Source: JAVEDQ01 sp963783105
Lineage (GTDB): Bacteria; Actinomycetota; Actinomycetes; Frankiales; Frankiaceae
Direction: 5' to 3'
DNA length: 64,000 bases
Assembly (NCBI GenBank): GCA_963783105.1
Contig: CAWAMI010000003.1
Span: 310,001-374,000, forward strand
The position numbers were made by a program, and so were the translations under genes. Below the pieces are notes generated by a model. The model did not search any database, was not told where the DNA came from, and saw only the letters and a program-made list of their open reading frames with translations. Shown here in pieces: positions 35,744 to 45,748 of the stretch; positions within the stretch are counted from its first letter, which is position 1; every line of letters starts with the position of its first letter.

Positions 35744-36814
35744 TCAGCTCCGCTCGCGGGACCGGTTGCGATGGTCGGAGTCGCCCTCGACAGCGGCCTC
35801 GCTCGGGAAGCCCTCGGCCGGATCCGGATCGCCGCCCTTCCCGTGCGGGAAGGACGTCTCGACCTGCTCGAAGGCCTTGTAGCGCTCGCTCCGCGCGTAG
35901 CCGCTGTAGGCGCGGACGTCGGAGCGGGTCAGCTCGACGTCGTCGGTGAACGGGGTCAGCAGCGCCCGCGGGTACAGGCGACGGTGCCGCACCACGTTGA
36001 TCTCGGCCGCGAGGATGACGATCAGCGCCTGCAGGTAGATCCACACCAGCAGACCGAGAACCACCCCGAAGATGCCGTAGACGTCGCTGGACCGCTCCAG
36101 ATAGCTCGCGAAGTAGTAGGAGCCCGCGATCTGCAGCGCGTCCCAGAGCGCGGCGGCGATCAGCGCGCCGATCAGGACATTGCGCCAGCCCAGCCGCCGG
36201 GCCGTCAGCCCCTGGAACAGGACGATGAACACGCCCGCGTTCACGGCGAACGCCAGAAACGCCGCTGCCGCTGCCAGCGCCCAGTCGAACGCGACCGGGC
36301 CGAGGTCGCGGCCGTTGAGCACGAGAGTCGACAGGCCGGTGGCGAGCAACGTCCCGAGACCCACCGCCAGCAGCAGCAGCACGCCCCGCAGACGCGCCAT
36401 CACGGGGTTCGGCTGGGCGAAGCGCGGGATGGCGTAGATGCGGTTGAACGCCGCCTGCGCGGCGGAGGTGACGCCGAGGCCGCCGTAGATGGTGCCGGCG
36501 GCTCCGACGAGCAGCGCAGGACCACTACCCGAGAAGCCGCTGATGTTCCGCTCGAGCGCCGGCCGCAGCAGCGGGAAGCTCGACAGCGCCGAGTCGACGA
36601 TCCAGTTCTGCAGCCCGGGACTGCCCTGCAGGACGAAGCCGAGCAGCGAGGTCAGCAGCAACAGCAGCGGCAACAGCGAGACGAAGCCGTAGTAGGCGAT
36701 GAGCGCCGCCAGATGCGTACCCCGGTCCTCCACGAGCTTGTACACCACGGCCAGCGGGAAGGCCGCGCCCGGATGCCGTCGCTGGAAGGAGTCCAGCCGG
36801 TCGATCACCGTCAT
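35744..36814 (-). CDS. YihY/BrkB-family inner membrane protein
   Basis: A 356-residue protein with six or more hydrophobic helices. Family features: YKLVEDRGTHLAALIAYYGF at the start, SLLPLLLLLTSLLGFVL, the loop SYYFASYLERSSDVYGIFGV and the C-terminal GLLVWIYLQALIVILAAEIN. Long called ribonuclease BN in error; the true function is unknown, perhaps envelope integrity or transport. The tail is charged. ATG 36814; a start at 36847 is possible but adds nothing typical. Confidence 0.88.
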   Translation of the reverse strand: MTVIDRLDSFQRRHPGAAFPLAVVYKLVEDRGTHLAALIAYYGFVSLLPLLLLLTSLLGFVLQGSPGLQNWIVDSALSSFPLLRPALERNISGFSGSGPALLVGAAGTIYGGLGVTSAAQAAFNRIYAIPRFAQPNPVMARLRGVLLLLAVGLGTLLATGLSTLVLNGRDLGPVAFDWALAAAAAFLAFAVNAGVFIVLFQGLTARRLGWRNVLIGALIAAALWDALQIAGSYYFASYLERSSDVYGIFGVVLGLLVWIYLQALIVILAAEINVVRHRRLYPRALLTPFTDDVELTRSDVRAYSGYARSERYKAFEQVETSFPHGKGGDPDPAEGFPSEAAVEGDSDHRNRSRERS

Positions 36815-36926
36815 CGAGCACGGTCTACCCAGGCCGGCACCGGCCACTGTGACAAACGTGAGACCTCCCCCCGGGCGGCACGGTCACTCTGGCCCGTGGG
36901 TGTCCGCTGGGTAGGACGCGGTCCGG

Positions 36927-38720
36927 TCAGCGGATCGCCGCCGCGACCACCGCCGCGAACGCGCGGCTTCCCGCGAGCGTCAGATGGATGCCGTCCCCGA
37001 CGAAGTACTCCGGATGGTTCGCCGACGCGTGGTTCCAGTCCGCGAGGACGACGTTGGGACGGCTGTGGGCCGCGTCGTGGAGCAAGGCATTCACCGGGTC
37101 CTGCCAGCGGCGCGGCACCCGGATGGTCACCAGCACCACCCGCTGCCTGTCGGCGAGCTGGTCGAGCGCGCGGTCGAGGGTGCGCCGACTGAACAGGCCG
37201 TTGTCGCCGATGTGCAGCACGACGACGGACCCGAGTCGTCCGTTGCGGCGCAGCACCGGCAGGGCGTCCGGGAGCAATTCGGCACGCCGGCCGACGACCG
37301 CGTCGACGGTGGCCCGAGGCAGCAGGGCCCGGACCGAGCTGCGCGCGCCCAGCATCACCGAGTCGCCCCAGGCGGTCACCGCGCCGGGTGGGAGGGCAGG
37401 AAGCGGCGGCGGGTCGAGGTCCGGGTCGGGGCCCGGCGACGCCGGCGGGAGCGCCGCGACGGCGGTGACGCTCACCGCGTTCGTCGGCCGGTCGACGGCG
37501 AAGCCCGTCGCGAGCAGCACGGTCAGGCTGAGGGCGGCCGCCGGCACGCGCAGCCGCCGCGCCGTCTCGGGCTTGGGGCGGGATCTCCACCGCTCGAGCG
37601 CCGGACGGATCCGCGCCAGCGCGCCGTTGCGGATCGGCACCTCGAGGTACCGCCAGGACAGCTCCGCCAGCCCCAGCGTCATGGCCAGCCGCAGCGCCAG
37701 GTTGGGCAGGCCGCTCTCCTGCACGTCCAGGGCGGGTCGCGTCAGCTCGAACACCGGCCAGTGCCAGAGGTAGATGCCGTAGGACCGCTCCCCCAGCCAC
37801 CGCATCGGCGCGACCCCGAGCGCCCGCCCGAGGCGGCTGTCCTGGCGTCCGAGCTCGGCCACCACGAGCACGGCCAGCGCGGCGACGAGCAGGAAACCGC
37901 CGCGGTAGAGGAAGCCCGAGTACTCGCTGACCGTCGCGTAGCACCACACCAGGGCGACCAGCCCCGCGGCGCCGCCGACCTCCAGCAGTTGCCGGTGCTC
38001 GCGCCGCAGCTCGGCGGGCCGGTGCAGCGGCCAGAGCGCTGCGAGCGCGGCGCCCAGCAGGAGCGCGCTGGCGTGGGTGTCGGTGCCGAAGTACGCCCGC
38101 GAAGGGTCGTTCGGTACCGGGATGTCGCCGCGCTTCGCGACCACGGCCATGACGACGGCGGAGGCGACGGCTCCGCCCGCTGCGGCGCGCGCGAGCAGGA
38201 CCCCCCGGTCCCGGTAACGGGCCCAGCGCCGGAGGAGGAAGAGCAGCACGACCGGCCACAGCAGGTAGAACTGCTCCTCCACCGCCAGCGACCACAGGTG
38301 CAGCAGCAGCGGCGGTCGCCCGGTCTGCTCGAAGTAGGACTGGTGCTGGCCGATGGACCACCAGTTGGAGACGTAGGTGAGGGCGGGCAGGAGATCGCGA
38401 CGGACCTCTCGCGCGGCGTCCGGGACCGCCAGTGCCGTGACGACGACGGTGGCGGTCAGCATGGCCGCCAACCCCGGCAGGAGGCGCCGAGCCCGGGCGC
38501 GGTAGAACCCGACGAAGTCGAGGCGGCGCTGCTGTTCCCACTGCCGGAGCAGCAGCGAGGTGATCAGGTAGCCCGAGAGCGCGAAGAAGACGTCGACGCC
38601 GAGGAAGCCGCCGGGCACCGACGCGAGGTCGGCGTGGTACAGCAGCACCCCGACGATCGCGACGGCCCGCAGGCCGTCGAGGCCGCGCAGACGATGCACT
38701 CCGGCATCGTCGAGCCACAC
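36927..38720 (-). CDS. Acyltransferase-3 / SGNH two-domain protein
   Basis: A 597-residue OafA/YrhL-type protein. The N-terminal 370 residues form the ten-helix acyltransferase-3 domain (HRLRGLDGLRAVAIVGVLLY, FFALSGYLI, SLAVEEQFYLLWPV). The C-terminal SGNH domain has AWGDSVMLGA (block I Ser), HIGDNG and a final DGIHLT (Asp and His). Such proteins move an acyl group (often O-acetyl) from the cytoplasm to sugars of the envelope. GTG 38720 is the earliest reasonable start. Downstream of an ATP-grasp gene on the same strand, 125 bases apart. Confidence 0.9.
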   Translation of the reverse strand: MWLDDAGVHRLRGLDGLRAVAIVGVLLYHADLASVPGGFLGVDVFFALSGYLITSLLLRQWEQQRRLDFVGFYRARARRLLPGLAAMLTATVVVTALAVPDAAREVRRDLLPALTYVSNWWSIGQHQSYFEQTGRPPLLLHLWSLAVEEQFYLLWPVVLLFLLRRWARYRDRGVLLARAAAGGAVASAVVMAVVAKRGDIPVPNDPSRAYFGTDTHASALLLGAALAALWPLHRPAELRREHRQLLEVGGAAGLVALVWCYATVSEYSGFLYRGGFLLVAALAVLVVAELGRQDSRLGRALGVAPMRWLGERSYGIYLWHWPVFELTRPALDVQESGLPNLALRLAMTLGLAELSWRYLEVPIRNGALARIRPALERWRSRPKPETARRLRVPAAALSLTVLLATGFAVDRPTNAVSVTAVAALPPASPGPDPDLDPPPLPALPPGAVTAWGDSVMLGARSSVRALLPRATVDAVVGRRAELLPDALPVLRRNGRLGSVVVLHIGDNGLFSRRTLDRALDQLADRQRVVLVTIRVPRRWQDPVNALLHDAAHSRPNVVLADWNHASANHPEYFVGDGIHLTLAGSRAFAAVVAAAIR

Positions 38721-38845
38721 CCCGCCGTCACGATGTGTTCCCCTGCCGCGTGTCGCTGACGGGTTTTCCGACGATCAGGTCACCCAGGGTGATCGAAGCA
38801 GGGCTTCAGCCCGCCCGTGCCGGGTCCGCCGGGGACAGCACCTGC

Positions 38846-40024
38846 TCAGCGGGCAGCCCCCGGGTGACGTCGCCGATCGTCGTCGAACTTCTGCCACGGC
38901 CGCCGCTGACCTCCGCCCGCTCGGCGGTAGCGGTGTTCGACCGCGCGCACCACCGTCGACACCGCGTCCCGCACGTCGGCACGCAGCGCCAGTCGGCTGC
39001 CCTGCGACAGCTCGGACCGCCCCTTCGCCGTGACGAGCTGACGGACCCGCGTCGCCATCGTCTGGACGACTTCCTGGCGTGCTACCGGGGCGGTGAAGCT
39101 CTCGCCGCGCGCGAGCCGGATGCCGAGCTCGACCAGGTTCACCCCGGCGTAGGCGTCCTTGTGCACCGAGGCGTACAGCCTCGGGTTCACCTCGAGCACG
39201 TACAGGTCCCCGGTGCCGGCCTCCTGCTGGAAGTCGATGTTGAACACCCCGTGGAAGCCGGTCGCGCCGACCACCGTCCGGGCGATGTCGTCGGCCTCCG
39301 CGGATTCCACGAAGTCGAAGTCGCCGTTCGAGAGCGGCCGGTGGACGAGCGACGCCCGGATCGCGCCGTGCTCGGCGAGCCCACTGACGGCCACGTGTTG
39401 GCCCTCGACGTGCTGCTGGACCAGAACGGGCAGCAAGCTGGCAGCGGCAACCCGGTCCACGGCGTCCGCCAGCGCCTCGGGCGTGGCGACCCACTGCAGC
39501 CCCCGCGAGCCCTCGGACCCGACCGGCTTGACGACGGCGGGGAAGGACACGTCCAGAGGGCGCAGCTCGGTCGGATCGGTGATCAGCCGCGTCGTCGGGT
39601 ACGGGAGCCCGAGTCGTTCGAGAAGGATGGCGAAGCCCCACTTGTCGTCGAGCTCGCGCAGCAGCGGATCCGGCGACAGCGGAAAGACCCGGCGGGCAGG
39701 TAGTCCCGGGGCGATGCGGGCCAGCCGGGTGGTGGCCGCCATCTCGACCGGGACGACGACCGCCTGCGGATGGGTCTCGAGCAGCGAGCACAGGAGGTCG
39801 CGCAGTCGGCGGTCGTCCTCGAACAGCTCCCCGCTGATCCGGGTCGTGCCCGCGCAGCCGCGCATGCTCCGAACCGCCGCGGCCGTGTCGGCGGCGAGGA
39901 GGTGGAAGCGCATCCCGGCCGCCGCGAGGCAGCGGGCCGGCGCGAAGGCGGCGCCCGACTCGCGCGTCAGCAGTATGGCGGCCACCGTCGCCCCCGCCGT
40001 CCGGTGCGGCGGCGGACCCGCCAT
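38846..40024 (-). CDS. ATP-grasp ligase
   Basis: A 392-residue protein with an ATP-grasp core: the Lys-bearing strand FPAVVKPVGSEGSRGLQWV, PVLVQQHVEGQHVAVSGL (metal/ATP loop) and DLYVLEVNPRLYASVHK (Mg-binding Glu and Asn). The N-terminal domain is Rossmann-like (ILLTRESGAAFAPARCLAAAG). The fold resembles carbamoyl-phosphate-synthase-like and carboxylate-amine ligases. The substrate is unknown. ATG 40024 has GGGAGGA six bases upstream, so the longer frame to 40114 is not used. The tail is Arg-rich. Confidence 0.82.
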   Translation of the reverse strand: MAGPPPHRTAGATVAAILLTRESGAAFAPARCLAAAGMRFHLLAADTAAAVRSMRGCAGTTRISGELFEDDRRLRDLLCSLLETHPQAVVVPVEMAATTRLARIAPGLPARRVFPLSPDPLLRELDDKWGFAILLERLGLPYPTTRLITDPTELRPLDVSFPAVVKPVGSEGSRGLQWVATPEALADAVDRVAAASLLPVLVQQHVEGQHVAVSGLAEHGAIRASLVHRPLSNGDFDFVESAEADDIARTVVGATGFHGVFNIDFQQEAGTGDLYVLEVNPRLYASVHKDAYAGVNLVELGIRLARGESFTAPVARQEVVQTMATRVRQLVTAKGRSELSQGSRLALRADVRDAVSTVVRAVEHRYRRAGGGQRRPWQKFDDDRRRHPGAAR

Positions 40025-40236
40025 GAAGATCCTCCCGTCGTCACCGCGCGCCGGCTGCCGCGTCCGGAGTTCGGATGCTAGAGCCGACCGGGCCCGCATC
40101 CAGTCGAGTTGCATCGCCGTTGGTTGATCGTTGACCGGCGACGCCGACGCCGTTCACCCCGGGCGGGTGATGCCGGTCGTCCGCGAGCCGACGAGCGTCG
40201 ACGGCGCAACAGCCACCCCACCAGGAAGGGTCTCCC

Positions 40237-40830
40237 ATGGCCAAGTCAGACAAGGACACGCTCTACGTCGTCGCGGCGGCCTACGACGACGTGGACGCAG
40301 CGCTCGCGGACTACGAGGCCGTGAAGGCCCTCTACCGGGCCGTCAAGACCTCGCACGACTTCGACGCCTCCGTCATCGCGAAGGACGAGGACGGGAAGGT
40401 CCGGATCGTCAAGAAGCACGAGCAGCCCACCCGGCACGGCGCAGCGGTCGGCCTCGGCTGGGGTCTGGCCGTCGGCGTCGTCGCCGCGCTGTTCCCGCCT
40501 GTCGGCATCGGGATCGCGACGGCCGGGGCCGGTGGGGCGATGATCGGCGGGGTCGCCGGGCACGCGAGCGGCGGGATCTCGCGCAGCGGCCTGAAGGACC
40601 TCGGCGAGACGCTCGACGCCGGCCAGGCCGGGCTCATCGCGATCTACGAGACGAACCTCGCGGATCAGGTCGCCGCCAACATCAAGGCCGCGAACCACGT
40701 GATGGCTCTCGCCACCGACATGGCGGCCGACCAGCTCGCCGAGGACCTGAAGCAGGCCGAGAAGGCTCCGGCGATTCCGGAGCAGGCACCGGCGGCGGCC
40801 GACGAGCCGGCCTCCACCACCACGACCTGA
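40237..40830 (+). CDS. DUF1269-like protein with Gly-rich hydrophobic centre
   Basis: A 197-residue protein. The N-terminal part (TLYVVAAAYDDVDAALADYE) and the Gly/Ala-rich central segment (GLGWGLAVGVVAALFPPVGI) are typical of DUF1269-type proteins, which have a hairpin membrane-like segment. The C-terminal half is Ala/Asp/Lys-rich and helical. GGAAGGG lies 7-10 bases before ATG 40237. Single gene. Function unknown; membrane association is probable. Confidence 0.75.
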   Translation: MAKSDKDTLYVVAAAYDDVDAALADYEAVKALYRAVKTSHDFDASVIAKDEDGKVRIVKKHEQPTRHGAAVGLGWGLAVGVVAALFPPVGIGIATAGAGGAMIGGVAGHASGGISRSGLKDLGETLDAGQAGLIAIYETNLADQVAANIKAANHVMALATDMAADQLAEDLKQAEKAPAIPEQAPAAADEPASTTTT

Positions 40831-40861
40831 GGCGGTCGCGGGAGCTCGGGCGGGCCGGAAC

Positions 40862-42418
40862 TCAGCGGCCCGGGCCGATCGTCTCCACCGCGGGGACCGC
40901 CTCGATGCCCGGCACCGGCGGCGTCGCCGCTGCCGGGACGGGGGCGGCAGAAGGTGCGGGGTCCTGGGCGGCACCCCGCGGCATCGCCGCGACCGCCGCG
41001 ACCATGGCGAGGCTGACGAGCCCCACGCCGACGAACACCGCGGTCGATGCCGACGTCAGCACGTCGCCCACCGGCTGGCGGCCGGCCAGCACCGCGTTGG
41101 CGACCGCTCCGAGGCCGGCCACGGCGACGGCGCTGCCGAGCGAGCGGCTGAACATGTTGCTGCCGGTGACGACGCCGCGCTCGGCCCACCCGACGCTCGA
41201 CTGCGCGGCGATCAGCGTCGGGCTGTTCACCAGGCCGAGCCCGGCGCCGACGACGAAGCACGACGCGGCGAGCGCGAGCAGGCCGACCCCGCCGAGCGTC
41301 ACGACGACGACGAGGGCCGTGCCGAGCACGACGAGCGCCGCCCCCAGCAGCGCGGTCGCCCGGAACCCGATCCGCAGGTACAGCCGCCCCGACATCGAGG
41401 CCGCCAGCGGCCAGCCGACGGTCAGCATCGCGAGCGTGAAACCGGCGACGATCGGCCCGGCGCCGAGCGCGCCCTGCGCGTAGGTCGGGACGTAGGAGGT
41501 CAGCCCCAGCACCACGGCGCCGACCGTCACCGCCGACAGGGAGCTGGTCAGCAGCAGGCGGCGGGTGAAGACCCACAGCGGGAGGATCGGCGCCGGCACG
41601 CGCTTCTCGACCGCGACGAACCCGCCGATGAGCGCGGCACCGCCGAGCAGCGAGACCGCCGAGGGGACGGACACCCACGACCACGCCTCGCCACCCTCGA
41701 GCAGGCCGAGGATCAGCAGGCCGCAGCCCGTGCTCAGCAACGCGGCGCCGCTGTAGTCGATCGCACGGTGCTTGCGCTCCACCCGCTCGGCGAAGGTGCG
41801 CAGGAGCACCGTCACCGCGATGAGCGACAGCGGGATGTTGACCCAGAAGATCCAGCGCCAGCTCAGGTACTCGGAGAAGACGCCGCCGAGTGTCGGCCCC
41901 ACGACCGCGGAGATGCCCCACACGCTCGCGAGGTAGCCCTGCACCTTGGCGCGCTCGGCGAGCGTGTAGACGTCACCGGCGATGGTCTGGCTCATCGGGA
42001 GCACCGCGCCGGCGCCGAGCCCCTGGACGGCCCGGGAGATGATCAGGATCGGCATCGTCCACGCGACGCCGCACAGGATCGACCCCGCCAGGAACAGTCC
42101 GATGCCGGTGACCAGGACCGGCTTGCGGCCGAAGACGTCGGCGAGCCTGCCGTAGATCGGGGTGGAAACCGCCTGGGCCAGCAGGTAGAGCGAGAACAGC
42201 CAGGGGAACTGCGAGAAGCCGCCGAGGTCGTCGACGATCGACGGGACGGCCGTCGCGATGATCGTCGAGTCGAGCGCGACCAGGCTGGTCGCGAGCATCA
42301 ACGCCGCGAGCAGCGGCCCCCGCTCGGAGCGGAGACCGACGGACTTGCGGGTTACGACGGGGGCGGACGACACGTCCGAAGAGAACCGTGGACCGTTCGC
42401 ATTGCTTCCGCGGCGCAA
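40862..42418 (-). CDS. MFS drug exporter, DHA2 (14-helix) type
   Basis: A 518-residue major-facilitator protein with 14 hydrophobic helices. The first helix motif SLVALDSTIIATAVPSIVDD and motif A loop GRLADVFGRKPV mark the EmrB/QacA group; LPMSQTIAGDVYTLAERAK and GPTLGGVF fit motif C. It uses proton motive force to export drugs or metabolites. The C-terminus is Pro/Ala-rich. The ATG at 42418 or one near residue 20 could start it. It ends 32 bases from the convergent DUF1269-like gene; the SDR gene ends 20 bases upstream on the same strand. Confidence 0.9.
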   Translation of the reverse strand: MRRGSNANGPRFSSDVSSAPVVTRKSVGLRSERGPLLAALMLATSLVALDSTIIATAVPSIVDDLGGFSQFPWLFSLYLLAQAVSTPIYGRLADVFGRKPVLVTGIGLFLAGSILCGVAWTMPILIISRAVQGLGAGAVLPMSQTIAGDVYTLAERAKVQGYLASVWGISAVVGPTLGGVFSEYLSWRWIFWVNIPLSLIAVTVLLRTFAERVERKHRAIDYSGAALLSTGCGLLILGLLEGGEAWSWVSVPSAVSLLGGAALIGGFVAVEKRVPAPILPLWVFTRRLLLTSSLSAVTVGAVVLGLTSYVPTYAQGALGAGPIVAGFTLAMLTVGWPLAASMSGRLYLRIGFRATALLGAALVVLGTALVVVVTLGGVGLLALAASCFVVGAGLGLVNSPTLIAAQSSVGWAERGVVTGSNMFSRSLGSAVAVAGLGAVANAVLAGRQPVGDVLTSASTAVFVGVGLVSLAMVAAVAAMPRGAAQDPAPSAAPVPAAATPPVPGIEAVPAVETIGPGR

Positions 42419-42437
42419 CCCCCCATGGGGACCCGTC

Positions 42438-43364
42438 TCAGCCGCCCAGGCGACGGACGACGTTCCGGGCGATCCCCACCAACGCGTTGCCCTGGTCGCC
42501 CTTCAGCTGGTTGCCGCCGGGCGAGGACTCCAGCACGTTGCCCGACGTCGACGAGACGTCGCTGGTCAGGTCCTTCGCCCCGAACGGGAACAGCGGCCGC
42601 ACGAGCCAGTCGTAGACGTCCGGCAGGAACGAGTAGCCGAACCGCAACAGGTGGTTGGTGATCGGCACCTGCACCTGCTTGCGCGGATGCTCGAGCAGCC
42701 GCATCGCGTGCTTGGCGATGTGCTCGGGCGACACGACGGGCGGCGGCGGACGGCCGACGTGACCGTCGTAGACGCCGGCCTGCCAGTAGATCGGCGTGTC
42801 CACGCCCCCCGGGGCGAGGTAGCAGAACTGCACGCCGCTGCGGTCCTGGTTCTCGATCTGCAGCTGACGGACCAGGGCTCGCACGCCCCACTTGCTCACC
42901 GAGTAGGGGCTCATCATCGGTACGGCGAGGTGACCGATCACCGACCCGATCTGCACGAACGTGCCGGCGTTGCGCTTCCGCATCCCCGGCAGGACGTGGC
43001 GGGCGAGGTTGACCGAGCCGAACAGGTTGGTCCGGATGACGGACTCGAACACCTCCGGCGGCACCTGTTCGGTGCGCCCGTAGGCGACGACTCCCGCGGA
43101 GTGCACGACTCCGTCGATCCGCCCGTGCCGCTCGAGCACCCGCTCGACGGTGGTGTGCACGGCCGCGTCGTCGCCGACGTCGGTCGGCACGACCATGGTC
43201 GAGGCGGCGCCGCGCTCGTCGCACTCGCCGGCGACGTCCTCGAGCGGGCCCTCGCCCCGGGCCAGCAGGACGACGTGGTCACCGGCGTCCGCCGACAGGT
43301 GCGCGGTCGCCCTCCCGATGCCGCTCGACGCCCCGGTCACGAGGACGACGCGAGGTCCGGCCAC
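42438..43364 (-). CDS. Short-chain dehydrogenase/reductase
   Basis: A 308-residue SDR. The cofactor motif VTGASSGIGRA, the NNAG-equivalent VHSAGVV, the catalytic Ser in IGSVIG and the YSVSK motif (Tyr, Lys) are all present. The C-terminal extension of about 70 residues (LRFGYSFLPDVYDW onward) exceeds the minimal SDR. It reduces an alcohol/ketone with NAD(P)H; substrate unknown. GTG 43364 has AAGGAG ten bases upstream. It may form an operon with the MFS exporter. Confidence 0.9.
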   Translation of the reverse strand: MAGPRVVLVTGASSGIGRATAHLSADAGDHVVLLARGEGPLEDVAGECDERGAASTMVVPTDVGDDAAVHTTVERVLERHGRIDGVVHSAGVVAYGRTEQVPPEVFESVIRTNLFGSVNLARHVLPGMRKRNAGTFVQIGSVIGHLAVPMMSPYSVSKWGVRALVRQLQIENQDRSGVQFCYLAPGGVDTPIYWQAGVYDGHVGRPPPPVVSPEHIAKHAMRLLEHPRKQVQVPITNHLLRFGYSFLPDVYDWLVRPLFPFGAKDLTSDVSSTSGNVLESSPGGNQLKGDQGNALVGIARNVVRRLGG

Positions 43365-43509
43365 GGTCGATCGACTCCTTCGGTTACGGCGCCGCGAGCT
43401 GCAGCGGCGATCTCGCCGCGGGACGGCGGCGACCCCCTCGACCTACCGTTCGAACCGCCGTCGAAACCCGGTCAACCGGACACGTGTGCGGGCCCACTCC
43501 ATCGTCCGG

Positions 43510-44106
43510 TCAGTAGACCTTCGTCGTCGCGGCCCGGCCCGGCAGCACCTCGTCGCAGTAGGAGCGCAGCTCGGGCTGCAGCTCGGCGTCGGAGGTGCGG
43601 GAGCAGGCGATGCTGTGCAGCTCGTCGAACCGGGCAGGTCCCGGCGCCGCCCCGTTGCGCAGGTCGGCGTCCACGAGCGTGCTGATGTCGGGTTCCAACT
43701 CGTCCCGGTGGGCGGCGTCGAACTGCGCGAGCAGAACCATCACGGAGGTGCGCCTCGTGGGCGGCAGATGCGCCCAGACGTCGTGCAGGTACTCGTAGGC
43801 CAGCGCGTCCATCGGGCGGTCCGTGCGGCGGATGTAGATGTGGCCCTGGTGGTAGGCGGCCTTGATGAAGCCTCGGCGGGGCTCGTACAGCCCCGCCGGC
43901 AGGCCCCAGCGGACCTGCAACCTCTCCACCTGCGCGTCCGGGATCCCGAGGTGGTGAGCCGCCACGACGAGTTCGGGCGGTGGACCGCGAAAGGGTCCGG
44001 GGTCATCGGTGGTGGTCGAGCCGTCCTTCATGACGGCGAGGCCCCCGAGTTCGGCGATGAGCAGCGCGCACAGACCTAGGAAACAGTTGACGGCACCACG
44101 GGTCAT
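43510..44106 (-). CDS. Exported protein with a putative metalloprotease-like core
   Basis: A 198-residue protein with an N-terminal hydrophobic signal or anchor (FLGLCALLIAELGGLAVM). A conserved-looking middle has DALAYEYLHDVW, like the short H/E-xx-H motifs of small exported peptidases, but the usual first His is Tyr here, so zinc binding is doubtful. The C-terminal part has two Cys (ACSRTS, YCDEV) that could form a disulfide. No firm family. ATG 44106. Confidence 0.55.
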   Translation of the reverse strand: MTRGAVNCFLGLCALLIAELGGLAVMKDGSTTTDDPGPFRGPPPELVVAAHHLGIPDAQVERLQVRWGLPAGLYEPRRGFIKAAYHQGHIYIRRTDRPMDALAYEYLHDVWAHLPPTRRTSVMVLLAQFDAAHRDELEPDISTLVDADLRNGAAPGPARFDELHSIACSRTSDAELQPELRSYCDEVLPGRAATTKVY

Positions 44107-44172
44107 GAGCGTGCTCTCGGTCGGATTCCTCCCGACCAGATTCGCGCTTTCGGCGCGAAATCCTGTTGTGCG

Positions 44173-45576
44173 TCAACCCCCTATTCGCCGGAACGGCTGC
44201 TCTTCCTCGAGTTCAAAGGCCAACTCGAGCAGCGTGCGCTCGTCGCCGTGCCGGCCCATGAATTGCACGCCGATCGGCAGGCCGTCCGAAGTCGCGCCGA
44301 GCGGCAGGGAGATGGCGGGGCTGCCGGTGGCATTGTTCAGCGGGGTGAACGCGACGTAGTCCATCAGCCGATTCATCAGCTGCTCGTACGGCTGGTTCGG
44401 CGACAGGTAGCCGAGCTTCGGCGTGGTGCGGGCCAGGACCGGACAGAGCACGGCGTCGTAGCCGGCGCTGGCCCGCGCGTACGCCTCCGAGGACTGCCGC
44501 AGGCGCCGGAGCGCGCCGAACGTCTCGCGCCGTCGGGTCCAGTAGCTCTCGGCCAGGCCCAGGGTGAGGCCGTCGAGCTTGTCCGCGTCGAAGTCGGGGA
44601 TGAACCTGCGCCCCAGACGCGACGAGGCGAAGCCGAGCAGCGCCCACAGCAGGGTGAAGTCATCGGCGAACTGCCGCTCGATCGGCGGGGGCATCTCGAC
44701 GACCTGGTGGCCGGAGTTCTCGAGTCGTTCGGCGGTCGAGAGCACCGCCCGCCGCGTCTCGTCGTCGGTGGCGTTGCCGACGACGGAATCGAGGACGAGA
44801 CCGATCCGAAGGCGACGCACACCGGGGCCCTCGACGAGCCCGACCGGGGGCAGCGGACGGCGGCGGCGGTGGTCCTCGGCGGCCGCGAAGAAGTGGGCGG
44901 TGTCCCGCACCGTGCGGCTGACCATCCCCTCGCCGACGATGTTGACCGGCAGGATCCGCTCGAGAGGGCCGGGTCGGAAGCGGCCGCGGGTCGGCTTGAG
45001 CCCGACCAGCCCGCAGGCCGCCGCGGGGATGCGGATGGAGCCGCCACCGTCGTTGGCGTGGGCGAAGGGCACGACGCCGGCCGCGACGAGCGCCGCCGAG
45101 CCGCCGGAGGACGCTCCGGCCGAGTAGTCGGTGTTCCAGGGATTGCGGACGGGTTCCTCGCTGCGGAACTCGGTGCTCGCGCTGAAACCGAACTCCGGCA
45201 GCCGGGTCTTGCCCAGCGGTACCAGCCCGGTGCCGAGGAGAGCGCGCGCGAAGGCGACGTCGCGCTTGGCGTGGAGAGGCGGGAACGCCTCGGAACCGTG
45301 GCCGGTGGGCATGCCGGCGACGTCGGTGTTGTCCTTGACGAAGCTCGGCACCCCCGAGAAGGGACCCGGCCGGGGCCTCGTCGTCTCGGCGAGCGCGCGG
45401 GTGTCGTCGCGGAACGCGACGGCGTTCAGCAGCCCGTCGACCTTGTCGGCCCGGGCCAGCGCGGCCTCGACGACCTCGCGCCGACTCACCTCTCGGTCAC
45501 GGATCAGCGCGGCGAGCGCGATGCCGTCGTGGTCCGCGAGGACGTCGTCGGTGTAGGCGTGGACCTGTTCGCTCAT
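44173..45576 (-). CDS. Amidase, amidase-signature family
   Basis: A 467-residue amide hydrolase. The Ser-Ser-Lys triad can be seen: Lys in SFVKDNTD, cis-Ser in GASSGGSAALVAAG, and nucleophile Ser in GGGSIRIPAAACG. The AS sequence is complete. Cytosolic. Substrate not predictable (short amides, aryl amides or oligomers). ATG 45576 starts it; the next gene (nuclease) runs divergently. Confidence 0.92.
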   Translation of the reverse strand: MSEQVHAYTDDVLADHDGIALAALIRDREVSRREVVEAALARADKVDGLLNAVAFRDDTRALAETTRPRPGPFSGVPSFVKDNTDVAGMPTGHGSEAFPPLHAKRDVAFARALLGTGLVPLGKTRLPEFGFSASTEFRSEEPVRNPWNTDYSAGASSGGSAALVAAGVVPFAHANDGGGSIRIPAAACGLVGLKPTRGRFRPGPLERILPVNIVGEGMVSRTVRDTAHFFAAAEDHRRRRPLPPVGLVEGPGVRRLRIGLVLDSVVGNATDDETRRAVLSTAERLENSGHQVVEMPPPIERQFADDFTLLWALLGFASSRLGRRFIPDFDADKLDGLTLGLAESYWTRRRETFGALRRLRQSSEAYARASAGYDAVLCPVLARTTPKLGYLSPNQPYEQLMNRLMDYVAFTPLNNATGSPAISLPLGATSDGLPIGVQFMGRHGDERTLLELAFELEEEQPFRRIGG

Positions 45577-45748
45577 GGATCCCCCTTATGGTCCGAAGGA
45601 TCGCACCCCGACCGGGCGCGGCCCGTCGGCGGGAGGCCTCGCCGGCAGGTCTGGTCCGTTCGGGTCATCTCCGGCGGTTCGGCGGACGTCTGGGGGCCGA
45701 CGGGCCGAATCTGGAGCAACCGGACATTCGCCGACCCTCGAGGAGCAC

